Origin: Unio delphinus
Lineage: Eukaryota; Mollusca; Bivalvia; Unionida; Unionidae
Assembly (NCBI GenBank): GCA_029339505.1
Contig: JAQISU010000166.1
Span: 1,729,001 to 1,793,000 of the forward strand
Direction: 5' to 3'
Length of the DNA stretch: 64,000 bases
Shown here piece by piece: positions 33,700-47,256 of this stretch (positions are counted from its first letter, which is position 1; each line of letters begins with the position of its first letter). The translations under genes were made by a program, and so were the position numbers. The notes under the pieces are model-generated. The model was not told the DNA's origin. It saw nothing but the letters and a program-made list of their open reading frames with translations, and ran no database searches.

Positions 33700-36600
33700 C
33701 ACAAACTACAACCTAACATGCTGATGATCTTACTAATCTGACACTGTCCCTATGCCTCCAAAATACACACTTCGCTTAAAACCAGTTGATAATGGCCAAT
33801 TCATTTCACTGTAATCTCCAAAAGAAAAATGAATATAAATGTTAAATTCAAAGTACCATGAGATGGCTTTGTGAACCAATCAAGAAAGCTAATACTAGAA
33901 ATGCAATATTATATTAATTATCTCTATTTCTTGGTAATCTATCTTAATCTGTCTTTGTTCCTTTGAAAGACTCAAATACAGTGATATGTTAAGGGAATCA
34001 AAACACATTACTCAGCTACTTTCTTTCATGTGAAAGTTGCTTGATCTATGTTGAGCAAACATTATGAGATTCTTCGTAATGTACCAGAGGCTATTCTAGG
34101 ATGTTCAAACTGTAGGAACCATTGCAAGCTCAACAACAAAAAATTGAATATGCTAAGACTGTACAAAATGTTGAAACATTGACTCCAGGTTATCATGGAT
34201 TTAGAAAATTTGCCCTTTTCAAACTTGGGGTATTTTGACCCTTAATGGTCATACCGTTGAATGACACATCTACACATCATGGCTTAACATTATAGTTAGG
34301 TGTCAACAAGAGTCTATCAAATGGACTGAAACTACACTGTGCAAAAAGAATTTCCAAGAATTCAAGACAATTTCTTCCTTTAAACTGTAGAGTGATGACA
34401 GCTTCGCTGATATTCTTTGACAATAACAAGATTTTCAAAAAATGTGCTGAAGTTATATACATCAGATGTCAATTCAGTTTCATTCTGGATAAAGAAAGAT
34501 GACTTTATTTACTCATTGTCCAATGACCATCCATTCACAGGAAGTAGTGAGAACCAAATTTTTAGCACAGTCATCATGGCAGCCATATTAGATGTATAAC
34601 TAACTGTCCATAGTGTTGTTCCAATTATCGATTGTAAAACTCCATAATCATGTGGAAAGGGAGACTACATCTTATAAGTTGCATGCAAAACACAAAGGTC
34701 AGTAAAACTCCTGTGTAAATGGTAAGTTAACTTGGGCTTCCAATTCACTAAAGTTTATCTGAAATATTTATTCCTTTCAAAACGTACAAATATAAAACCA
34801 TACCATAATATATAGGTGCAAACTTTAGAACATATAGTCATGATTACATTATTAAGCTGTCAAATTGCCATGTTTCAATTTCAACAAAGTTTGATAATTC
34901 TTTCAATTTAATGTAAAATTAGTAAATAATTACAAACAAGAAATCTGTTCCCATCTATAATTTAATTTTTATAAATATATCACCAACGAATGAAAGGGTT
35001 TTGGAGAATGGCAACAGTAATTCAGCAATAGAAGACTGATCAGCCATAAAATGTTGCTGTCATTTAACAAAGTTGTAGAACAAAAATAACACAATTGTAA
35101 TATTTTTATCATCCTAAATTGCATGTAATTAAAAGAAATCACTTGTGGAATTATTTACATTTTGAACTCTTGAGCAAACAAAACTAAAAATCTGCTCATA
35201 GGTACCCATTATCAACTACGAAATTCCCATCACTATATGTCCCCATTTTCAATAAGGCATAGGTGAAAAGTCCCAGACAATGAAAACATGTTAGGAAGGA
35301 GACACCATGAAATCAGCCATATTATACAAGCATTTAGGACCAACTCCATCATGCTACAGCCATCCACTTGAAGAGGAGCCGAGACAAAAGTATTTTCAAG
35401 ACAAGACTATTCATTCAGGATTTTTAAGATAGCCATTGTAGTGACAAACTGGAGATCAGACTGGCACCATTTAGGACTATCTACTATCTAGACATCATAA
35501 ACGTGTTGGTGAAAATCCCATGCTGATATGACCATGCATGCAGGAGAAGTAGTGGTAATAAGACTTTCAGGATTGGCCTTGCTGTCAACCATATTGGACT
35601 ATCTGATTCAAAAACAACTGAACACCATAAAAAGTCTTTCAATGAAAACCTTATGATGATATGCGCCAGCCAGAAATGATAACATCTTATAGATGGCTTC
35701 CATACTGGATGTAAGACTGCAATGATTATCATTTAGGATCAAAAATACATTTTAAAAAAATAGTGCCCATGTTGATATGGCCATCCTGAATATTCATGTG
35801 GTGTAACAATAATAAGATTTTTCACAGTGGTTGCCATATTGGATATCAGAACAGCAGCATTTTTGTTTAGGACCAAGTAGGTCCCAAGATGAATGTGTGT
35901 AAAGTTTCCTCTGAGTAGTTTAGTTGGAGTAGTGATAACACACCTGTTCAAATGGATGGGCATATCATGAACAACAGACCATTGCAAATGTTCTTTTATG
36001 CTATATTAATAAAATGCAAATTTTTTAAATTATTTTTTTAAAACAATTTTTCCATATAAAATGCTCACCAAGACCTCAGAAATACATTGCAAACCACATC
36101 ATGGAAAATGAAGTGATATCCTTGTCATCAACTGATAACTAGGTCAGGGAGTTAAAGAGTAATAGATATTAAGTTATTTCATTTTGCTCCTAGCACAATC
36201 TGGAGATAAGGCTATGGTACAATTAGTTTTCACTGCATTCTTGGGTGATTTTCATGTGTGTTTGAATGACATCTTAAATTATCCATAAACTCAGATTAAC
36301 AATGATGGAATCAAGATATTAGTAAAAGTGCTCACTTACAGTGACGAGTGTCTTTAGTGCAGTAGTTTAAATGATTAGTTCAACTATACCCAAACATTGC
36401 CAACAAATGGATACCAAAATTTGATTCACCATCTTCTACAAGTTACTAATGGTAAGCAGTTTACTTATTATCCATGTCTCTTAATGTTTTTGGTGACATT
36501 TGTAACAAATTACTACAAGAATTTATTCCTCAAACAGGAATAATTGCAACTGTAATAGGGTCAAGTTATATATGAAAGGACACTTTGCCCAAATGACAGC

Positions 36601-37370
36601 CATTTATGAAGGGTATGAAGATGCTGATAGGATTACCATCATTCATACCAAAGTACAACATGAAACAGCAAATAAAGGAAATCTGATCTGGGGTCGGATG
36701 ACAGGAACATTTGTGAAACCATAGAACTTGAGATATCATGTAGGTCTGCTATGAGAAAATATTATATACACATGGGTTTGTGATTCATAATTAATAGTTT
36801 TGCAGACAATATTATCCTTTGCTTAAAAATGAGAAAAGTTAAAGAATTTTTAAACAAATTACACTGACATAATTTTAAAATGAGTTGTATCTGTATCATG
36901 CATTAATTAGCTTTTTCACATTTAAGCAACCTTTTTGTTCAGAATTGTGGTTCTCTTAATGCTATTGATTTATATCAAATACAAAATAAAAAATGTCCAA
37001 TTGATCATGTCCAAATTAAGGTTAGTTAATCTTGTAAGTTTTGGTGGAAATATGCCATACCAATTCCAGTCTTATTGTTATTAAACGATATACCAAAACA
37101 TAATGTCATTATGCACAGATTTATTTTCATTTTCTCCATCCTTTTGCATCATGTATGACAGTCTACCAAATAAAAGACAAAAACGGGACTTTTCTTTATA
37201 CATCTCTTACTACTGAGGGAAATAATTCAGCCACCACATAAGTCAATAATGTCAGCTTAAGAACTGGATATAATGTTGGGGTGGATTTCACTCAAAAGAT
37301 TTATATCAACAATCAAAACCTCTCAGTTGAGATTTTTTGTTACACAGCTCTCATGAAAAACAGATTTTAA
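33700..37370. other. Intron 2 of the left gene, distal part
   Basis: Mostly unique AT-rich DNA plus degenerate repeats around 34.4-36.0 kb. A 43-codon plus frame near 36600-36725 (MTAIYEGYEDADRITIIH) looks coding-like but has no splice context. Confidence 0.4.
35200..35990. repeat. Degenerate dispersed repeat
   Basis: Recurring 'catgctgatatgaccat', 'ggtaataagattttcag' and 'gccatattggac' blocks at ~180-230 bp spacing; related scraps occur at 34390-34600 and 27340-27480. No coding signal. Confidence 0.45.
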
Positions 37371-37371
37371 C

Positions 37372-37501
37372 CAAATGTTTGTTGGGGAAAACCGATTTCT
37401 GCTGGTTCATTGCCAGAGCTCTTTGCAAGTAAATAAACAAAGGCTTCATCTGGCAGAGACAGTATGCTATGCTTCTGCCCAGTTCAGGGCCTATGGGGGT
37501 T
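37372..37501 (-). CDS. Left gene, exon 2
   Basis: The exon lies between a pyrimidine-rich acceptor (ttgattttcccatgag) and a donor (CATTTG/GTTAAA, weaker than consensus). It enters with 1 nt, matching the 2-nt exit of exon 1, and leaves in phase 0. It encodes residues about 26-68 (TPIGPELGRSIAYCLCQMKP at the start), a mixed basic and hydrophobic, probably helical stretch. Exact phase agreement on both sides is the main support. No domain is recognised. Confidence 0.7.
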
Positions 37502-38191
37502 CTCATGGGAAAATCAAGCGTTTAATGCAACTGCTGATTTATGAAATACTTCATTAAAAATAATAATGATTATACGTGTTGAAAAATGAAATCAAGTGAA
37601 TAGATTCCTTCTTTGTTTACAAAGTCGAAATAGTCTGTACACCGTTTGACATCAGCCGTGTTTTGACATCTGCAGGCATTTAGTTACATTTCATGCTCAC
37701 ATTCATATGTCGTTTGACATTGTATGATTGCAAAGCCATTCTAGTCAACTTTGTATTCGCTCTAGACAACAGAGCTCTCAATGACATATTTGTGACAAGA
37801 ATGAGAAAGGTCCATTTCATGATGCTACTACTAACCTACATTTTCTTTACGGCTTTCTCCCGTTACCGGTTTAACCCAAATCACTTCAACAACTAATACA
37901 AATTTATAACTAGGTAAGGATGCGATATCAACTTACCGAACTGTCATCCATAACCAATTAGCAATTTTTTTTTCAAGTTGCAAGCATTTTGCATTCATGC
38001 TAATGACCACCTCTTTCTACATGTACGGTTCCTCTAAACATAACACCTCATTACATATGCAAATTGTTTATACTCAACATTCGAATGAAACAGCATTATC
38101 AATAATATGAAAATATCAAAGACCATGACAACAGTAAAAAGTTGAATATAATACTATAAAATAAAATTGTTAATAAAAATGAATATTTTAC

Positions 38192-38265
38192 CTCATTTGT
38201 CCGAGCAAGATTCCCTGCCACATAAGCTTTCTAAAAATGCTCTCGTCGCCCAAATTAGCAGGCAT
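38192..38265 (-). CDS. Left gene, exon 1 (start codon), unrecognised protein
   Basis: First coding exon of a long minus-strand gene. The minus-strand sequence shows a good acceptor (ttttatttacag) ending at 38296, about 30 nt of 5'UTR with an in-frame TAA, then ATG at 38265. The frame reads MPANLGDESIFRKLMWQG and runs 24 codons plus 2 nt to a donor (ATGAG/GTAAAA). The upstream acceptor implies a non-coding exon nearer 38.5 kb. The next exon enters with 1 nt, giving an arginine across the junction. No family is recognised; the peptide looks amphipathic and cytosolic, with no signal peptide. The start is chosen because of the upstream in-frame stop. Function is unknown. Confidence 0.72.
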
Positions 38266-38459
38266 GAAAGACAACACTTAGCTGCCAGATAACAGCTGTA
38301 AATAAAAACATATCCATACGCAGAAAAATAGCATTTGATTTATTGCAGTCAGACTTTATTCTACCATACGGCTTTTGAAACATGCTTTCCTTATAAATGG
38401 TGATTATGTTATTTGTGGATCTCATATTGCCTAGCTTTGTTTATGCAATGAATTCAGGG

Positions 38460-38640
38460 AACTATTTTTGGTCGAACACGGCATATTGTTGTTGAATGGG
38501 GGCAAGACGGTGTGGCATGACGTCACGCGCACCTGCTGTGTAAACAGAAATAACAAACAATGGCAGACAGTTGAATCCACTTGGACCAATACAGCTTAAT
38601 CTTAACCATTTGCTATTTCCGCTGTACGTATTCTTAAGGT
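38460..38640. promoter_or_regulatory. Probable bidirectional promoter with CRE
   Basis: A short CpG-containing stretch in otherwise CpG-poor DNA, holding a perfect CRE palindrome TGACGTCA at 38519-38526, CpGs just after it (acgcgcacc) and an inverted-CCAAT-type box (ggaccaatac). It lies between the first coding exon of the left gene (38265, minus) and all exons of the right gene (plus). A possible non-coding first exon of the right gene would end at the donor-like TTCTTAAG/GTATAT near 38637. Promoter role is inferred from position and composition. Confidence 0.5.
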
Positions 38641-39769
38641 ATATACGATTTACATACAGTTTAAAAGCAGTTACGCACTTATACGAGTGTTTTTAATGAA
38701 AATGTTTGCATTATGAAAAAAATTCATGAGACTTAAACAAAAGAAGAAAACAAAATACAATTACGAATAAAATGTACATGCAATTTAACCCAATTTTACA
38801 GAAAACATTGACATCTATAACTGTGGTTTTGATATATCTTAAGAGAATTATTATTTCATTTTTATTTTGTTATTACAATTTTGATTTGATAAACCCTCTA
38901 ATTACGTGAGTATTAAATAAAACCATGTCATTGCAACAAGCTCCTTTGTTGGAAGAAATGTTCCTGATATCGACAAAATCTTGATATAGCTCACTTGCTC
39001 TTTTAAGTAAAACTTAAATATGAGATGGGAGAAACAAATCACTATTCCTATGTAATTTTCAGTAAACCTAGTCAAGGGAAGCACGTGGCTAGCAGACGAA
39101 AATATTAAATGCCTAAATGTATTCAGCTTATAGTATTTGTGGACTGGTGAACAAATGTAATACTCTGTAAATGTAAAACAATTGAGACCCGGACAATATT
39201 TTTTATTCTTCTTCCTACTTCCGTTTTGATGACAAATAACTTAAAGAGAAGCTGGTAGTTTTCAGTGTTTGGCAAGTTGATGTGGAATTTCAACGAGCTT
39301 TAGTTTCTTGAGAAGACACTGCTATATAGCATTGTCAGAATGTAAATAGTTTTCCGTTTTCCTTTATTATTATTATTATGAAATACAACGACTTTACCTC
39401 AAAATTGTAATAGTTCATTCCGCATATCCTATCGAATTTTATCCTATCTGTAAAAAAAAATCAGGTCTTTGTCATGAAATGTAGCTAAAAGCACCTCATT
39501 TGTCTTACACAAAGTATTTAAAACGAATTAGGTATTTTTTATTTACTGAGGTACAAATTTAATAAGATTAGTGATACTACGTGGAACAAACTTTCTCATT
39601 TAAGTTTTATGTCGGCGTCGTCAAAGAAATGATGCCATGACAAAAGCTACTCGTCGTCATTGTCACATGTGGAATGTCTCCTCTTACACATATATGTAAT
39701 CAGTGACTGAACAAGCTGAGAGCGTTAAAAAGAACTGGTTCAACCAGCAAAAGATTAGCTTGCATGTTA

Positions 39770-40450
39770 ATCCCTCTTGGTAAGGAGTGAGTGCATCAAT
39801 TACCTCATATTCATGACAGTGAGTTGGGAGATGGTGCACCATACACCACCTGCCCATGGTAATGTGATGCTTCCTTCTATTAGGTAGGTGGTGCTACACA
39901 CACCTCCAGGGAAGCATGTGGCTCCCTCCCATACATCAGGTGGTGCACCTCTCTCAACACTTCAAGGATAACATGTTTGTCCCTTCATCCTGACCTCACC
40001 CAATTCCATCCCAGCTGGAAGAGAAAGATCAGCACTTTAGAGTTGAGTCAGTTGTGCATGAGGTATTCTCTGATTATCACACAGCAATCTCACATTACAG
40101 GGTTAGAGAAGGGAACACGTTCACTGCTATCCCCATTCTACCATCCCATCTTATACTGAGCAGGATTGGAAGTCTGCCCAACTGGCCCAGACTAGAGTAG
40201 GAGATTGGATTAATACCCTTCCGTTCATTATCCCAATGAATCCAGAAGGATGTGGGGCCCACCACCTCAGGTCTTTCATCCATTTCCCCTCACTTAGGAG
40301 GTGAGTAAACATAATGATGCATCTTGTTTCTTGGCATCACCTCTTCACCAGGTGTTATGAACCAGCAAGGCTAGAGGTATCACAGACCTGTTTACCTGTA
40401 TGGATTCTCCATATTTTGTACTTTTGCCGGAAAAATAGTGGATCCTTTAG
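39770..40450. other. GC-richer non-coding stretch, possible decayed element
   Basis: Clearly richer in C/G than its surroundings, with a local inverted repeat (gatggtgcaccatacaccac near caggtggtgcacctctc). No intact frame or motif of a polymerase or integrase was found. With 42450-44090 it may be remnants of one retroelement; unproven. Confidence 0.3.
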
Positions 40451-41509
40451 GCAAAGCTATTTTTTCTTAACATTTCATTCCACATCTAACATTTCATTTT
40501 GTTAAAAGTATATCTGATCAGTGTCAGAGAAGTGCTTATTCAGTGGCTCCCATGCAAATGGGTAAACCATCTGTAGTCATCAAAGATAGTAATTGACAAT
40601 TGTTTTTGAAAATGGTGGACCAGTGTCATGTAAAAACAAATTGGAGAAAATCCAAAAAGTCTAGTGCAAGCTAGAAATTTCTGAAGATTTATACCAATAT
40701 TTGGCCATGAATAGAATAGTCTAATACAGGAGTGTATTATGTTCACTGTGGTGTGTGTGCATTTTTCTGTTGTACATGTCTGTAGATGTTATATTAAAAG
40801 ACATGTTGAGTGTAAATTCCACAAGGACTGGGCCAAAGTAAAAGAGACAAAGAAGTCGCTGTCCCTATTCTGCAAAGCAGTCTGACAGTAAGGATATGAA
40901 TATTTTGCAGAAGTGATGATTAGTCATATTTAAACTTGCCATTGAAAACAACTGTAATTTAAAGAAAATATTTCAGGCAAATCATGGGGGTGAGAGGAGT
41001 AAACTATTTAAGAAACTTTTTAAAAAATGGCAGAATGATACTGGTTTTAGGAAAAGATGTTTTCTTTGTAAAACAAGACATAATTATTATTTTGTCATTG
41101 TCATTAAAGATAAGAAATATTTAACTGGATGAAGTTTTTTTTATTGTTCAACTGTAAACTTTATTGCTTTACTTTTGACATCTGTCAAAAACTAAAGACT
41201 GCTTTTGGACTACTGATGGAATCCTGGAAGGGTCATCATCATCTTTCTAGTGTGGTCATCGAGGCACTGTGCTGCTGAACATCTGACCAGTTATCTACAC
41301 TTGTTTTCGATCATGTGCCATTGTCTCTGCAAAACATGGAAGGGTAAACAGGTCTGTATCTTATCTCCAAAGGACAGATCATACCATTTTAGCCGCTATT
41401 CACCACAGAAAATTACTGTCATCAAAGATCTCTGAAACGTTTGATTACACATATCTGGATTCAAATTGTTGATAGGGGATGCAGAAAATCACCCGTGCAG
41501 GAGTCCTCC

Positions 41510-41790
41510 ATAGGCATGCAAATACATGGGCGGCAAATTCAAAGAATTGTCAGTCCTACTTCAGCAACCTACTGAGTGGGAGGATGTGTTGATAACTTGA
41601 CCTTTTTAGCTATGCTGATATTTACATTGAAAGAATTCAGTCGTTAAAATACCCCCAGACATGCCTTCTGTATGGGTGGCAAATGCAATGACTTTTACTA
41701 TCAACTTGGATGAGAAAATGTACTGATATTTACAGTGACTGAATTCAGAGGCAGAAAGACCCAGAGATGTACAAATGGTTATTATAAGAG
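41510..41790. repeat. Degenerate tandem repeat, ~110 bp
   Basis: 'ctgatatttacattgaaaga' with 'attcag' and 'gggtggcaaatgcaa' two to three times. Confidence 0.5.
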
Positions 41791-42449
41791 TACACAAGAA
41801 CTTAAGCTTTCATTTTTGTGTTCATTTCTGAGTGTAGCCAAATAAATAATGAATGCGACCTCAAAGTTAAGACACAAGACTTGGACACACCGTCATTTGC
41901 GTATTTGGATTTAGTATTTTACAGTTAAATGGCAAACTGGCAAAGATTTTAATGAGATTCAGAAGTGCTAAGTTGTTAGATCTGATAGTTTTGATGTGAT
42001 AGTAGCAAAGTGTAAAAAAGTTTGGAATAAGACCATTCCTTTGATTGGCAAAATTCAGTCTCACCTTGAAGGACTAACGAGTTACACCGCTGTCAGCTGT
42101 TCTGCACATCTAAGGTCACCAATATTGGTGCAAAACCCATACTGAATTTAATGAAAATAAATTTCTGCATATCTTATAAATTGAAAAATAACAATTGTCG
42201 CCAAATATTCTATTCAAATTATTGCTAATTTGGGACAAATAAGATACCACCCCTATGTTTTCCCGACTCTAGATATGGCAGCCTATTCTGTGCATAGCTG
42301 TGAAAAGATGTAATGTTTTGCACATCAGGCTATGGAAGTGAAATACATTACTTTGGACTTTTTCTGTGGGCATTTCAGCCAAAAATTGAATTTTCAACCA
42401 AAGCATATAATCTTAGGTTTACAGAAAGCATGTATCATTGTGAGAATTA

Positions 42450-44090
42450 CCAGATGCGATGAATAGGCTGACAAATGTCAGTGTTATAAAGAAAGTCAAA
42501 ATTAAACTCGTAGGCAACCAAGTTCTTCTAATCAGTAAAGGTCTGCGAGGGGAACTCCTATTTTTATATCAATATGGAAGTCCTGGACTCCTAGTTTTAC
42601 AATCCAAGCGAGACCTCTGGGCATGGCACAAACATAGTAATACCCATCCATTATCCAGTTTGGAGTATGCTAGACAATGATGATGCCCTCAGTATCTTCA
42701 TTGACACCAATGAATAGAAGCAATCCCACTGATGCCTCCATCAGGACCACTTCTTCCTATCTGTTGGATGATGAGGATTGTCTGAACCTTTGGCAGTAAA
42801 CAAAGTCTACCACCTCTTTTCCATGTCCTTATGCCTCAAATCGATTCATGAATGAAACCATTTGATGCTCAGTCCAAGAAGTTCTGTTCTATTTTATAAA
42901 AGAACTCGAGGGCACAACCACAACCAGACATCTTGCTTGTTCCTCATTCCTCCACAATCAAGGAAATGTCTTATAGGTTCTCAGCATACCATAATGTTAC
43001 TTGGCAACATCAGGCTGATCTGACCCTCTTTCAATGTTGAGCCCTGGTCTCAACAGTCAGATACTGGGTGCATTCATTGAAGTGACCTACAGTTGAACAT
43101 TGGTTCTTCCAAAGTGAGTGTTTCAACTGGAGCCTGTGCACACATTCTGGTCAAAGAAATTGAAGCCATGGAAATGGTTACTTGTCACCATGGTCACATG
43201 TGGACCTTTTTCTCAACTACCGGTTCATTTTTTAGCATTCTGAAAAGGGTCTCATTCAATCCAGATATTTTACAGTGCATGCAAAAGGCAATAGCCAGAA
43301 CATCCAGAGAATACGCTTTGTGTTGCATTGGCATTATCTGAGGAACTTCTGCAGATCCATCTATAAATTGGACTCCTTAGTGATCTTAATCACAGTAAAG
43401 ATTTTCTAATGGCTATGGCTTCTTATGAGTTTCAAGATCATCAACATCGATCCTTCACAACTGCAAAGCCTGTCATAATTGACCAGGAAACATGTTTTTT
43501 GTACATTGCCACAGAAGTCATCTATCAAGTTTTTCAAACAGGTGCAGTCCCAATCTAATATGCAGGGTCAAACTAGAACTCCATGTTGTCATTCACCGCA
43601 CACAGGTAGATGCAGCATAACCCAACGGAGGGAGTTATTTAATCTTAATGAAGGGGGATCCAAATGGTATTGAACAGTCATTATATTACTGAATCATCTT
43701 GATTACCAAGAAAGTTGTAAGTTTTGCATTATAATCAGTGTCTCCCTTTAAACCATTTCTTCTCAAGGAAACACTTCAAGATGGAGATCACCTCCTCAGT
43801 TTTTATGTACTTGTCCGTCCAGTGGGCAGTCTCCTCAGTTTTTATGTACTTGTCCGTCCAGTGGGCAGTCTCCTCAGTTTTTATGTACTTGTCCGTCCAG
43901 TGGGCAGTCTCCTCAGTTTTTATGTACTTGTCCATCCAGTGGGCAGTCTCCAGAGACCTTTAGGATGCCTTGTTGCACACCCTGATATTTCCTCCATGAC
44001 ACAGATATCGCCAAGTTTTCTTAGACAAATTTTTCAATTCCCTATTCTGTTTTCTGAAATCTCTTCTCCACCCAGAACTTTAACCTGAGT
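42450..44090. other. Unclassified CpG-poor, GC-moderate stretch
   Basis: Several short frames (60-116 codons) in all three plus phases, none joined by splice sites and none with a recognised motif; contains the 39-bp minisatellite. Possibly a decayed retroelement in intron DNA of the right gene. Confidence 0.25.
43788..43950. repeat. Minisatellite, 39-bp unit x4
   Basis: Four near-perfect units of 'cctcagtttttatgtacttg' plus 'tccgtccagtgggcagtct'. It is embedded in a GC-richer stretch of unknown origin. Confidence 0.9.
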
Positions 44091-44695
44091 TATGGAAGTG
44101 ATAGCGGCATATTGGGAAAACTAATATTTTCATGTTCACTTGGTCAGGATCTAGAAGTTTTGCAAATGAGCCTCACTATGTCTGGTACAACCACCTAGTA
44201 ACTGTTAATAGCCCAAGTTATGTATCAAGTATTAGTAGTCCACGCCAATGTTTCTCTAAACACTAGGAGTCTAGCATACAGGTAACTTGATCTAATTTTT
44301 GAAAACATGCTTAAGTACCTGGAATTATCACTAACTAGAATGCTGTAATTGAATCTTTATAGTCAGCTTTAAGATACAAAATAAGTTTTATTTAAGGCAA
44401 ACATATTGTAGAAGGAATAACATGTGAATGAACCAGTGCAGTTGCTCTTTTTATGGCGAGAAAAATCTATGCAAAGTTTTGTATGAAATAATTAATAGGT
44501 TCACTTGAATCTACATTGATAGGTCTATAGGTGTGAGAGCACTAGCCAAAATTGATGGCATTAAATTGCTCCTTCATTTCAGAAAATTAGATGCATAACT
44601 AAACATTAACTTGAACCATACATGCATCAACAGCAGCATCAATGATGACATCCTTCCATAATAAATTTGTTACCCTGAAAATTTTATATTTCAGA

Positions 44696-44792
44696 ATGAG
44701 TGAAGAAGGAAATGAAGGTACCCACACAGAGCATTTGAGATTAGCTGGAGTTGTAAAAGGTGTTCATGCTGAGCTTAGAAAGAAATACAAAG
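44696..44792 (+). CDS. Right gene, exon 1 (start codon), unrecognised protein
   Basis: The acceptor ttttatatttcag ends at 44694 and the ATG follows one base later, so the 5'UTR must continue in an upstream exon. The frame MSEEGNEGTHTEHLRLAGVV continues to a Lys-rich helix (HAELRKKYK) and donor AAAG/GTAGTT, leaving 1 nt. The intron start is repeated in degenerate tandem form (44810-45065). The small, charged, helical product suggests a nuclear or cytosolic adaptor, but no family is recognised. Confidence 0.78.
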
Positions 44793-44809
44793 GTAGTTGG
44801 TACCGTTTG

Positions 44810-45065
44810 ACTCATACTGGTCATTGATTCACTTTGTTCCACTTCAGCCTTTGGCATAATGTAGCTTAGCAAAAGATATCAAGATAAGAAGTACCCTTTG
44901 ACTTGCTGGTCATTGATCCACTTTGTTCTACATCAACATTTGGAATGTCGTTCCACATCAATGTTTGGCATATGTATCTTCTGAAAAACTAGGAAGATAG
45001 TAAAGTACACTTGGACTCCACTTTGTTCCACATCAATCTTTGGCACATGTAGCTTAGGAAAATCT
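44810..45065. repeat. Degenerate repeat at the start of intron 1, right gene
   Basis: 'ctggtcattgatccactttg', 'ttccacatcaa' and 'tttggcacatgtagcttag' recur about three times; the first unit begins about 17 nt after the donor of exon 1. Confidence 0.65.
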
Positions 45066-46670
45066 GTTTTGAACAAGTGCTCTCATGCAGAAAAAGAGTT
45101 ACTGTTTGTAGTGAGTGAAAGCAATTGCCCAGTAAGAGAACTTGCTTGTCATTCACTGTTGCAACTTCCATGATGTTAGCATGTCTTCATTTTAAACAAT
45201 ATGTGCATAACTAGAGAAACTCGTATATGTCATTTTCTGTGGAGGCAGCTATGATTATTTCCAGTTGTTTTCTTGGTAAATATAACAAGCTATTGGATTA
45301 GATTAGTTCCTTTAATTCCACATCCAATCAGCAGAGTTCTATCAGCTAACTTCATATGCCAAGGGTCAGCCATTGATTTGTAAAGATACGTTTAACTTAC
45401 CCCTAAGGATCTTTTTACAAATAAAAATGGATCATATCAACATGCAGAAATTAATATTTAGATTAAAATTAATACTTAGTCTTCATCTGTGGGGTTGGTT
45501 ACTTAGCTAAGTGTTAGAAAAGTATCAAAAAGGAGCTATGGCCAAATTAAACAATTACCTGCCCATCTGTGTCATTCACACTACTTAAGATGAAGCCATG
45601 CCCTTAACCCAGAAAGGTCACAGTTAAAGGAAACTGTCTTTAACTTCGAATGGTCATAATGATGCTATGTCCTTAACCCAGAAGAATCATAATGATGGAA
45701 AGAAACAGAGTATATAACATTAGTTTCCTTTCAAATTAACCTGAACTTTGTAACAATTAATGTGTGCATAACCAAAAATCTCGCCAGATTAGTTGGCAGA
45801 TTATTAGAAACCAATCTCTTGCAGACCATGCAAACTTTATGAAAATAGCTAAAAAATGTGTGACTGCCATTTAGTAGGCTCATTGATAACACATCGTTAT
45901 GATAAAGATCTTTGTATGGGTTGTTTTTTGTGCAATTAGAATTAAAAAAATGGAGCCATTGCAAAAATTTTATTACCAGCAAGACAGAAGTCTGTATTGT
46001 GGTTGGGGAATTTCTGAAGTCTGTTTTCTTGATGGGATAGATAGAAAACATATCATTTACAGAGTTAAGATTATCAAAAGGGAAAAGAAGACCTAATCTT
46101 GATGTTTTCTTCATAAGTGCAGAATTTTTAGTAACAACATTTTCAATTTTCATTTACATTTATTGTCAATTCATTTATTTTCTTGAGTTTCAATTTTTGT
46201 GGTTTGGTAAAGGGTTACTGATTTTTACATCACTCTTGTTAGGTCTTTAGATTTGATGTTGGTAAGAATCCCTCTTCTTTACGGTTTACTGGAAAAAATA
46301 TGACAATGATGCAAACCAGGAACCATAGTTCTTTAGGTGTGAGCATATATGTGTTTAGTATGAACAGATCATTATGCCATAATTCATTAGAGGTGAATTT
46401 ACTCGTGTAGTTTGAGCAGACCAGTATTTATTATGGGTGAACAGAAGACAAAACTTCATTCAACTTTTTGGCATTCAAATTCATCCTTACTTGGACCATG
46501 AAAAGTCAGTGAAAATTCTGTGTTCCACTGCAGTTATCAAAACCTCCTGTAATAAAATTAAACTTTGTGAATTAAAAAAAAGTTATCAATGAATTTGTTC
46601 CATTTCCAGAGTAAATTCCATTAACTAAGCCTCCTATTGTAATTATACATTCATGTATACAGACAGAATA

Positions 46671-47256
46671 ACACATTAACCCCTGGAGGTTTTTGCATGA
46701 AATGAGAGTAGGAAACACTTTTTATATACTATTTCTGAATACATCCTAATATATCAACTTCCAAGCAATACTCCATTTGACAAATAGCTAATTATGCTGA
46801 AGAAAATGTTTTTCATTGGTTAGTTTGCTGGCGCATGAGCAAAAAGTGAAAAGTTGGACTTTTTGTTTTTTCTTCTTTGCTCAAGGACCCATACTTTTCA
46901 CATGGAGAAGACTCTTTATTGAAAATGTCCACCTTATCCTACTTTTTGCGCAGGTTCTCTTGTCTGTGTGTGCTTCAGACCGGTCTGCTGTAGATCTGAG
47001 GCAATAAAGTCTAAAATCGGATTCCGACCCTGGGCAAATTTTGGATGGAATAAAAAAAATCTAGTCCAAAAACTTTGGTTTTTCCCTCAGTATTTTTTAG
47101 TGCAACTAAAATGTCCAGATTATTTGGTATCATTGTAGAGCTAAATCTGTCTACCACCCACTTTAGTGTATCATGCATGACCTTGACATTACAGACCTTG
47201 GAAGTAGGCTACTACCTCATGCCCCGTAAACTCATCGTTAGGGTTAATGTGTTAAA
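46671..47256 (-). mobile_element. TTAA element copy B
   Basis: Reverse complement of copy A throughout (for example cctggaggtttttgcatgaa, then gaccttggaagtaggctact). The ends form a 14-bp inverted repeat, TAACACATTAACCC and its complement. Open frames that start inside it are not genes. Confidence 0.7.

Noticed and set aside
37693..37896. Small frames on both strands near the promoter
   Set aside because: The plus frame (MMLLLTYIFFTAFSRYR end) and minus frame (MKWTFLILVTN start) are short, overlap each other and lack convincing splice sites.
45731..46153. A 140-codon minus frame
   Set aside because: Long for chance, but no recognisable motif, no splice borders and AT-rich codons; kept out for lack of support.
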